From: Sporocytophaga sp.
GTDB taxonomy: Bacteria > Bacteroidota > Bacteroidia > Cytophagales > Cytophagaceae
Reading direction: 5' to 3'
Length of the DNA stretch: 64,000 bases
Assembly: GCA_024707265.1 (NCBI GenBank)
Contig: JANQAB010000010.1
Location: 124,001 to 188,000, forward strand
Shown here one piece after another: positions 9,235 to 17,100 of this stretch (position 1 is the first letter of the stretch; every line of letters begins with the position of its first letter). The translations under genes and the position numbers were made by a program. The notes beneath the pieces were generated by a model. That model saw only the letters and a list, made by a program, of their open reading frames with translations, made no database searches and was not told where the DNA came from.

Positions 9235-9978
9235 TTATGAATTGCTTTTCCAATCATCGAACCTGATCTTACCCGGGAAGAAATCACCTAAGGGAACCAG
9301 AAGAGATCTTGAAATGTCCTCGAACATGTATTTGTCATCCTGGTTAGGCACCACTATTTTATCTTCCCCTTTCTCTCTCAGGTAACTTTCTACAAAATCG
9401 CTCATCAGTCCGCGATCAGGTCCTGCTATTTCTACTATCCTGTTTTTAGGCAGCTCCAATGCAAACTTTACAACATAATCTACCACATCCTCCACTGCAA
9501 TAGGTTGATAATCTACCGTTGAAACGTGGATGTTCCTGCCTTCACTTTGAACAGTGACAATGGTGCTTACATGTTCGTGAAATTGGGTTGAACGGATAAT
9601 AGTGTACGGTATACCGGATTCAATTATGGCATCTTCCTGATACTTTTTTGCTTGCAGGTATCCAATATGCTGCCCCCGGTCTGTCCCAACAATAGAAAGG
9701 ATCAAGTGGTGTTTGATATTGGCATTTTTTTCAGCTGTAACCAGGTTTTTAGCGGCAGTGCGAAAAAACTCCAAAGCTATTTGCGCCTCTGGTGATTTTG
9801 AATTGGAAAGATCGATTACGATATCAGTTCCCTCCAATGCTTTGGCCAGGCCCTCCCCTGTCAGGATATCAACACCAGCTGATGGTGCTCCAACGATCAC
9901 ATCATTGCCAGTACTTTTTAACTTTTTACATACTTCCTTACCAATAAGGCCCGTACCTCCGATTACTAAGATTTTCAT
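9235..9978 (-). CDS. NmrA-like SDR-family NAD(P)-binding oxidoreductase
   Basis: The 247-residue product opens with MKILVIGGTGLIGKEV, the GxxGxxG dinucleotide-binding motif of atypical short-chain dehydrogenases. It continues with ALEGTDIVIDLSN, HHLILSIVGTDR and GYLQAKKYQE, the last giving a YxxxK-like pair. PYTIIRSTQFHEHV is typical of NmrA/NAD(P)H-binding proteins that act as reductases or redox-sensing regulators. The start at 9978 gives the Rossmann strand at the very N terminus, as expected. It is a single gene with no partner on the same strand; substrate unknown. Confidence 0.88.
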   Translation of the reverse strand: MKILVIGGTGLIGKEVCKKLKSTGNDVIVGAPSAGVDILTGEGLAKALEGTDIVIDLSNSKSPEAQIALEFFRTAAKNLVTAEKNANIKHHLILSIVGTDRGQHIGYLQAKKYQEDAIIESGIPYTIIRSTQFHEHVSTIVTVQSEGRNIHVSTVDYQPIAVEDVVDYVVKFALELPKNRIVEIAGPDRGLMSDFVESYLREKGEDKIVVPNQDDKYMFEDISRSLLVPLGDFFPGKIRFDDWKSNS

Positions 9979-10124
9979 GATTGTATTTATTTAGTCAAAA
10001 ACTTGGTGATAAAACAGACTCGATTCATCAATTTGAAACGGCTTTTATATTCATTACCAAAATAAGAGATTATATAAATGACCATGACCATCCAGGATTC
10101 AGATTTGTGGCAGTCCAGACAGTG

Positions 10125-10318
10125 GCCCCCTCTGAATGAAGTCTTTTGCCTTCAACCCACAAATAAGAATCAAGTCAATTTACTTGCGTCTTCAAAGGCA
10201 GACAGCTTAAAATTCAAAATAGTCTTCAAAATTGCTAACTCTTTGATAAATATTGTAAATCAAAATTTCAGTTATAACTTTGTGGTCTACCATAGCTGGT
10301 TGAAATTAAAAACACCCT
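10125..10318 (+). repeat. Left direct repeat flanking an orphan gene
   Basis: This stretch of about 194 bp matches 11262-11455 closely. Both begin GCCCCCTCTG, contain a GGTTTGAA..TTCAAACC-type hairpin, then AAATTCAAAATAGTCTT, TTTGATAAATATT and the run TAACTTTGTGGTCTACCATA, and end TTGAAATTAAAAACACCC. The two copies are in the same orientation and bracket the gene at 10496-11257. Confidence 0.85.
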
Positions 10319-10495
10319 CTACTCCCCGGCCGGTGGCGTATTAAAAGATATCTTGAATAAGACGTTAATCAGCTATCCCACTTACCCCCGTCCGGTGGAT
10401 ATACAGAATCTTTCTGTGGCTTGTTGGTAGCCATGGGTTATAAGGATCTTTTTCTTTTAATTTATAAATTAACTAATTCAATTAAACTTAAAACT

Positions 10496-11257
10496 ATGGA
10501 TAACTTTGAATGGTTAAGCTCTATTGAACCAATAGGTGCGCAGGATTGGCACAGTGATTTGGTTGTAAGATATACTGATATTAATAATTATGAGTTTTAT
10601 AAAAAAGGAAAGATCTATTATAAGGGTAGAATAAATACTGCTGACATAAAGGGAATTGAATACGCTTATAATTATAACCATGATTCAGATATTACTTGGA
10701 AACAATTATTAAATTCATTAAAACGTTTTGAAGACATCAGGATAAATCAGAGTAATTATAGTGGTTTAGTAAACCATATTAAAAATGACTATGACGAACC
10801 AAAGACTGTTCTAAAATTTGGTCCAATTTATATTACCACTCAAGGACAACATAGACTCGCTCTTGCAAAGTTTTTGAATCTTGACGTTGAGGTCAATATT
10901 ATTGAGTATGAATTTGATTATGATTTATTCTTTCAATTTAATAAAAGAAAAAATTTTCTGAATGTACTTTTTACTAATGGATTAATTTCAAAAGAAGATA
11001 TGGATGTTAATCTAATGAATAGAGGGAATTATCTTTCAGTTAAATTGTTCGGAGAATATATACCTATTGATAGCTCAATGTTCAATGCCTTCCTTGAAGC
11101 ATATTATAAACTTAATACTAATAAGTTTAATTTATTTTTAGATAAGCTATTATTTTTAAAAGGTGATTTGAAGAATTTTAAAATAGATAAACAAGCAGAT
11201 GTTAATTATTTTAAACCCTATTTGCGAAGGTTAAAATCAGAAAGGTGTATTATATAA
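10496..11257 (+). CDS. Orphan protein with a possible ParB-like nuclease fold
   Basis: Starting at Met 10496 (MDNFEWLSSIEPIGAQDWHSD) the product has 253 residues; the frame is open from 10421, but the upstream part looks non-coding. Around residues 110-140 lies KFGPIYITTQGQHRLALAKFL followed by VEVNIIEYEFD. This is reminiscent of ParB/sulfiredoxin-type domains (GxHR-like motif followed by a beta strand), but I cannot confirm the family. The gene is more AT-rich than its neighbours. It sits between two direct repeats of about 190 bp, which suggests capture or mobility as a cassette. No signal peptide or membrane segment. Confidence 0.65.
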   Translation: MDNFEWLSSIEPIGAQDWHSDLVVRYTDINNYEFYKKGKIYYKGRINTADIKGIEYAYNYNHDSDITWKQLLNSLKRFEDIRINQSNYSGLVNHIKNDYDEPKTVLKFGPIYITTQGQHRLALAKFLNLDVEVNIIEYEFDYDLFFQFNKRKNFLNVLFTNGLISKEDMDVNLMNRGNYLSVKLFGEYIPIDSSMFNAFLEAYYKLNTNKFNLFLDKLLFLKGDLKNFKIDKQADVNYFKPYLRRLKSERCII

Positions 11258-11261
11258 AATA

Positions 11262-11455
11262 GCCCCCTCTGGTTTGAATTCTGTTGACTTCAAACCACAA
11301 ATAAGAGCAAGTCTAATGACTTGCGGTTTAAAAGGCAGACAATATAAAATTCAAAATAGTCTTAAAAATCGCTAACTCTTTGATAAATATTTGTAAATCA
11401 AAATTTCAGTTATAACTTTGTGGTCTACCATAGCTGGTTGAAATTAAAAACACCC
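11262..11455 (+). repeat. Right direct repeat flanking the orphan gene
   Basis: This is the second copy of the repeat at 10125-10318. It starts 5 bases after the orphan gene's stop codon and ends in AAAAACACCCC. The hairpin near its start (GGTTTGAATTCTGTTGACTT...) has loop changes relative to the left copy. Confidence 0.85.
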
Positions 11456-11694
11456 CGTTTTTAGCCTTGTCTGAATGAGATAAAGTTTTTTTTTATGCCT
11501 TGCAATAACCCAATAATCCCCAATAGTCCTCTTTTGTAACGTGAATTTTCGGGAATAGAGATTGCATCGCTATCAAATACAGTACTTCTAATCACTGACA
11601 TTCAGTCAAATAAAGTAATTCATCAAAATCATTTTGAATCCTCAAACCATTTATCATAATATTGCATTATTATAATTGACTACCTTTTTCAGTA

Positions 11695-11847
11695 TGGGAA
11701 TTAAGAAGAATGGCAAGGCTTGCAAAAGCTTTCGGCCACCCTGCCCGAATTGCCATCATGGAGTTTTTATTAAAAAAGATTACCTGCATCTGCGGCGATC
11801 TGATAGAAGAGCTTCCCCTCTCGCAGGCAACAGTCTCAAAATGTTAA
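11695..11847 (+). pseudogene. Remnant of an ArsR/SmtB-family regulator
   Basis: The frame reads WELRRMARLAKAFGHPARIA, then IMEFLLKKITCICGDLIEEL and PLSQATVSKC, followed by a stop. This is the N-terminal half of an ArsR-type winged helix: the HPARIAI helix, the CICGDLIEELPLS turn and the start of the recognition helix. It ends exactly where TVSxHLKxL should continue. There is no start codon in frame upstream and the wing is absent, so the gene is a dead fragment. Confidence 0.75.
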
Positions 11848-12041
11848 ATCAAACAAACAGCCCTTCCTTCATTTTATCACAAATTTGGCTAGCAGAAATT
11901 AATGATCTAAGTTTTCTCTAATAAAGTGGATGCTTCCGGCTTGTGAAGCTACAATAGCCGTCAACCTAACCAAGTTTAGAATTACTTAATTCTTAATTGG
12001 ATAAATGATTTAGTTCTCGTTTGCTTATCGGACCGGGCCTT

Positions 12042-12166
12042 GAGGAAATTGCGTTAAGAAATTTCAATGAATGAAGCGGCCAAAAATTTTGATGTTTGAA
12101 CCCGACGAAGGAGGGCGAGTTTCAAAATTTTTAGCGTAATGAATTGAAATTTTAGCAAATTTCCTC
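12042..12166. repeat. Long imperfect hairpin element
   Basis: The ends GAGGAAATTGCGTTAAGAAA and its inverse (ATTGAAATTTTAGCAAATTTCCTC, reading across 12143-12166) pair. The arm CAAAAATTTTGATGTTTGAA pairs with GAGTTTCAAAATTTTTAG around a GACGAAGGAG loop. Similar hairpin elements (…TTTTGATGTTTGA…GAAGGAGG…) are familiar from Bacteroidota intergenic DNA. The following TAGATTCTTTTGGTTACTTT segment also belongs to that context. It has no coding potential. Confidence 0.6.
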
Positions 12167-12366
12167 ACAACCTGTCCCGCACAGCGGGAGCCCTAGATTC
12201 TTTTGGTTACTTTTCTCATCAAGGAGAAAAGTGACAAAACTAACATAATGGGGACGTATTATAAATTGCCGTATTCAATACCTTAATGACGGGAATTAAA
12301 TCACTATTTACTAAGTTGCCGGTGAACAACCATCATAGTCTATCATTTAATCATATAAATCACAGT

Positions 12367-13134
12367 TCAGACAACATCAGCAATCTTCATACAACACATC
12401 ATTTCAAGCAAGTATTGTTTTCCCGCAGACTCCTGATAAAACTCAATAGCAATACATGATACCAATCCTACAGAATCAGGAATCAAACTGTTTACGTTCA
12501 ATTGGACAGCCAAAGTCATTGTGTCAATTGTTCCATCTACTGATTTAAGATCAGAAAATTCAGGAATACATAACTTGTTAATAGTTGGCTCAGCAGGAAT
12601 ATATTTATTTTGATTTACATCAAAATAGTAATCAGAAAAGACCAATACAGACAAGATGATTCTAAAGTGAGTTGCACCTTGTACTTTAGACACACCTGAT
12701 GATGCGTTGAATGAAGGTATGGAGAGAGCAATTCTTTTCCTATCTTCATCAACTGTTAGGGTATAAGGTGCCTTAAAGAGATAATTAAAATTGACATCTT
12801 CTTTAAACTGAAAGTCAAGAAATAATTCCTTATTAGGCCTTATCTCAACAGATCGTTGTCCTTCTTCACCTTTGCCACGATGGATCAGTTTATTAAAGAG
12901 ACCATTTATCCGTTTATAAAGATCCCTGTCAGACAAATGATCAATACAAGATCCGAATGACTTTTTAAACATCGACCCAATAGAAGTTGCAGCGCCAAAC
13001 TCCTTTGCATTGTTCTTGATAGAACTGTATGCAGGATCATTGTTTATTTTGTCTTTAGAAGCAGAAGAAGGATTGCGTACATAGTACTCACCGTTCATCA
13101 TGTAATAGATTTTCCCGTCAATGAATCCGATCAT
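12367..13134 (-). CDS. Conserved hypothetical Bacteroidota protein
   Basis: The 255-residue product has no signal peptide or membrane segment. Its N-terminal part (GKIYYMMNGEYYVRN, SKDKINNDPAYSSIKNNAKEFGAATSIG) follows the pattern YYxxNGxxxxRxxxxxxKxxIxxDPAFxxxRxxxxEFG, which I recognise from uncharacterised Bacteroidota proteins. The remainder looks like beta-rich segments. Function is unknown. Upstream of its start lies the 11-bp tandem array at 13341-13493. The downstream region shows no obvious terminator. Confidence 0.75.
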   Translation of the reverse strand: MIGFIDGKIYYMMNGEYYVRNPSSASKDKINNDPAYSSIKNNAKEFGAATSIGSMFKKSFGSCIDHLSDRDLYKRINGLFNKLIHRGKGEEGQRSVEIRPNKELFLDFQFKEDVNFNYLFKAPYTLTVDEDRKRIALSIPSFNASSGVSKVQGATHFRIILSVLVFSDYYFDVNQNKYIPAEPTINKLCIPEFSDLKSVDGTIDTMTLAVQLNVNSLIPDSVGLVSCIAIEFYQESAGKQYLLEMMCCMKIADVV

Positions 13135-13340
13135 TTTGTTCGGGCCTTTTTTGTTTTGCCATAGCTTATTATTAAAAATGGTTATAAAAAATACTAAAAC
13201 CTTAACGCAAGATACTAGAGTGTTTATTATATCTTATATCAAAATATTTACAAAAACATCCGGCACAATAAGTGTACCACAACAAATTTTTAAGATCTTA
13301 TATTTTAATGATTTTCATTTTTTGCCTTAGTTGAAAAATC

Positions 13341-13493
13341 AGTTCAAGCATAGTACAAGCATAGTACAAGCATAGCTCAAGCGTAGTTCAAGCATAGTTC
13401 AAGCATACATGACTCCTATATGACATCTGTATGTGCCCTACATGACATCAATATAAGTGCTATATGAGCCATCTATGACATGTACATAAGTTC
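13341..13493. repeat. Tandem array with an exact 11-bp period
   Basis: Six units of AGTTCAAGCAT/AGTACAAGCAT/AGCTCAAGCGT fill 13341-13406. The same 11-base phase continues through about eight degenerate units of the form TACATGACATC (TACATGACTCC, TATATGACATC, TGTATGTGCCC, TACATGACATC and so on) to 13493. The period is not a multiple of three and there is no open frame through it, so it is not coding. It lies about 207-360 bases upstream of the start of the gene at 12367-13134. Confidence 0.85.
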
Positions 13494-13691
13494 TAGTTAC
13501 AACATATAAAATTGATTGGATTAAGATGCATGTAGTACTGAAATCAGTATACAGTCTAAATTCATATTGCTAAAATTACTATAGGTGAATAAGGCTAATT
13601 GCTTGTTCAGACCTCAGTACTTCAACAATATAGAAATGGATGTTAGGCGACCATGCTTAACTGTGCATATGAGGAATAACAATCTAATTAT

Positions 13692-13811
13692 ATGAAAGAA
13701 AAGGCCATTACCGCATTTGCACACATTCCATGCCCACACCGCCATCCCTGCAAGGCATGTAAAGAGTGCATCTGCCCTGCCCTATTAAAAATCCCTACTC
13801 AAAAAAACTAA
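13692..13811 (+). CDS. Possible 39-residue cysteine/histidine-rich protein
   Basis: A short frame starts ATG AAA GAA AAG and encodes MKEKAITAFAHIPCPHRHPC followed by KACKECICPALLKIPTQKN. Cysteines at 14, 20, 23, 26 and 28 and histidines at 11, 16 and 18 suggest metal binding or a disulfide-rich peptide. There is no signal peptide. Upstream is a purine stretch (GAGGAATAAC) about 16 bases before the ATG. It could be chance, but the cysteine spacing (Cx5CxxCxxCxC) is unusual for random sequence. Confidence 0.4.
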   Translation: MKEKAITAFAHIPCPHRHPCKACKECICPALLKIPTQKN

Positions 13812-14053
13812 ATTTCTCCCACCCTAAGCTATATTAACATAACGCAGAACACTATACAACACATATATACTTAAATAATTGACGATAAAACACATTACTT
13901 GATCTACATAGAGTTGAAAAATTGAAAACTAAATAGTCTGGAGAGATTTTTTTAGCTGTGAATCCATAATGAGGTAAATTTTTATTGGGTCTGTAACAGT
14001 TATCCTGTTGTCCACATCTGGGATTGATTCTTTTAAAATATTAACTTAAAAAT
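13812..14053. other. Intergenic region, nothing identified
   Basis: AT-rich sequence between the possible small cysteine-rich gene and the terminator of the large minus-strand gene. No repeat family, open frame or hairpin stood out. Confidence 0.4.
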
Positions 14054-14090
14054 AACAAAAGGTCCAGGAAAATTTCCCGGACCTTTTGTT
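14054..14090 (-). terminator. Terminator of the 1596-residue secreted protein gene
   Basis: A perfect 12-bp stem AACAAAAGGTCC / GGACCTTTTGTT, with an AGGAAAATTTCCC inner loop, lies 25 bases past the stop codon on the minus strand. Confidence 0.8.
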
Positions 14091-14114
14091 CACTAAACTA
14101 ACTGATGCCTGAAT

Positions 14115-17100
14115 TTATTTTGTTTTCAGAATTTTCAGAATTTCTCTGCTGCCGTCTGTATAAATGACAGAGAGGTTGTAAATGCCAAATTCGAAATCTT
14201 TACCAAATTCGAGATCAGCACCCTGAGGTATCGCGACATTTGTATAAATCTGCTTTCCCTGTCCATCTGTAACATAGATCATTTCTATAGCTTTTTCTGC
14301 TCTTAGAGTAAATGTTTCGATTGTGGGGTTAGGCATTACAATAAGCGCATTTTCATTGGCTTCAGCTATTCTTAAACCTGAAGCATTGCAGACATTGATA
14401 TTTTTGATAAAATCTTCTACCTGAGAAACTGGCTGTCCGTTCCAACTCAACCTGAATACCAGATTGACATTTGAAGCTGTAACAGATGAAGTAAGATTCA
14501 CAGATTTAGTTGTGAAGGCTGATGAAGAATAACCTGCAGGAGCAGCTACCATTGGCTGAGGAAGCTGTGGGCCGTTATTCGATGAGTTCAGTCCTTGTGC
14601 AAAACCAACATCTACACCTGTGACAGGCGCACCAGCATAATCTTTGAAATCAAAGCTGATCGTATAAACCTGTCCACTTGTTAAGCTGATGGTTTTACCG
14701 GTTTCAATCACATACAATTCACTCTGTCCGTAAGCTCTGTGAGTAACTTTCATAGATCCTGTAGCAGCATCTGCAGTTACCGAAGATCCATTGTTGTTAT
14801 CACCCCAAAGGTTCCTCACCACATAAAGTGACGGAGCAGGCACAGACTCATTGATAAGGCATGTTGAAGTTGTACCATTTACTGTAATTGATACAGGATC
14901 AGAAGTCGTAAACTGACCAAGGTTATTGTAGGCCCTTGCTGTTATTGAATAAGTATTCGCGCTTACTCCTGACCATGAATATGTGTAAGGGGAAGTCGGA
15001 TCTTCACCCAGCTTTACAGTGCCATTGTAAAACTCAACCTTTGAAATTGTAGCACCTGAAGCTACGGCATTGGCTGCAAGCTGCACAGTTGCGGGTGCTG
15101 TATAGGTCTGTCCGTTTGCAGGTGAAGTAAGGCTGACTACAGGCGAGGTATTCACTTGAGTTTCTATAAACAAACGATTGGCCGGTAAGGGTTGCATTGG
15201 AGTATTAGGTCCGTAGTAACCTAAGTTCATATATTGTTCTCCTCCACCTTCAAAATATGCAGCGGAAATTTTGTGCTTTCCTGCTCTCAGTGCAATCGGG
15301 AATTCCTTGTCCTCCGATTGCCCTGAAAAGCCATCATTGTTGATAAGAATAGTGTCACCTATAGAAAGTACAAAACCATCATCAGATCTGATCAGGTTGA
15401 AAAAATAAATACCAGGATCAGTAATTTCCAGGAAACCATTGTACTTAAATCCAAAGTCGTCATCCCGATCTCTGTCATCAATGTTGATCTCAGTTCCTGT
15501 TGTTTTCCTCACAAGTGTTGAGCTGTTCATATCGAATACAGAACCGAAAGAACCTTGGTGATATTCGGTTGTGATCCCAGGAGCTGTATTTGCAGGGTTG
15601 TCAGGATTCCTCCATCTCAGGAAGGTCAGATCTTTAACAGTACTGATTGATGAAAAACCAGACGCGTCAGTTACTTTTGCATAAATCCGGTAATTTCCTG
15701 CTGCAATATTGGTCCAGATATGACTAAAATCAGGTCCTGTTTCTAATCCAAGGTTTACACCGTTTACAAAATATTCTACTTTTGAGATAGCAGCAGTAGC
15801 CTGAGTCAGTTCAACTTGTAAAGGAAGAGATGAACCAGCTGTATAATATAACTTGTCTAAGGGTAAAATCAGCTTTATTCCCGGTGTATTGGCCACTCCC
15901 TGATAAGGGGAAAGCCTGTGACCTGCAATTGGTCTTTCCATTTCACCGCTTGGTAACTGCCAGCCTACAGCCAGGTTGTCGTTGCCACTGTTCTCTTTAT
16001 GCAATACTTCAATATAATATTTCTGTCCGGCTACCAGGCTGATGGATGCAGATTGCTGTGATGTATAAGCATACCAGTCTCTTGGACCGGTCCAGTTTGT
16101 CAGCTCAGCAATTTTTTGTTTCATGGCTGGAGTCTGATCTGTACTCAGCCATAATTGCGCAGCTTCATCACTGGACAACCAGAATTTATATTCACCTGAA
16201 TATGGAGCACAGATGTATCCTCTTAGCCTTACCCCGTATTCATCTCCCATGTCTGCTCTATTCTCCAGCAGATTGCCCAGCTGATCCTGTAAGTGAGGAA
16301 TAGTTGTGACTGGAATGTCAGCTACACTGGAGCCCGGTACTTGTTTCCATATTTCACGGCTTATTGCACCGCCATCTGGGCAAACCATCTCGGCAGGTAG
16401 TTTGAATAGCCTTGAGGCAGGTAATACCTGTTTGGCAAGGGTTGGAGATGAGAATGAAATAGTCAAAGAAGGTACGCCCGTATTGTTGAAATATTCAACA
16501 CGTATTGCGTGCCTGCCAGTCTTTAGTCCGATTGTACTGCTTTTTTCCGTAGTTGAGTTAAGCACGTCGTTGTGAATAACCAACTGGTCACCTATGTACA
16601 ATTTGCTTCCATCCTGAGAATTCAGGAAAAATGTATATACAGCATCTGCAGGAACCCATACAAATCCTGTATACACGACACCGAAATATTCCTCTCTTTG
16701 TCTGACGGCAAGATTAAAATCTGTTGTAGTGCCAGTCTGTGCAGGAACAAGTGAATTAAAGTTTGGCAGATGGTCCCAGGTACCTTCGTAATATTTATAG
16801 TTTAATCCGGCCCCAAAATTCGAAGGATTTTCAGGATCTCTGAGAATTGCAGGTTTCCCGCTCAGGCTTCTTCTGAATACACCTCTTCCTGATGCAACCA
16901 TCCTTAATTCAGAATTACTGGTTCCGTCATTATATATAAGGAAATTGGTGTATTTGGCAAAAGCAGGAAGGCCTTTTGAATAATTTGTCCAGGTGTTCAC
17001 TGTGCTATTGTTTTTATACCATACTCCTAATGAGGAAGCCGCATAAATCGACTCATCTGTACTGTAATCATCATGGATAAGTTTTATAATATTTACATTG

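Noticed and set aside
10078..10344. 88-residue frame covering the left direct repeat
   Set aside because: The frame is not preserved in the right copy and has no protein-like features.
13341..13493. Possible CRISPR array
   Set aside because: Units are 11 bases with no spacers and no cas genes; it is a simple tandem repeat.
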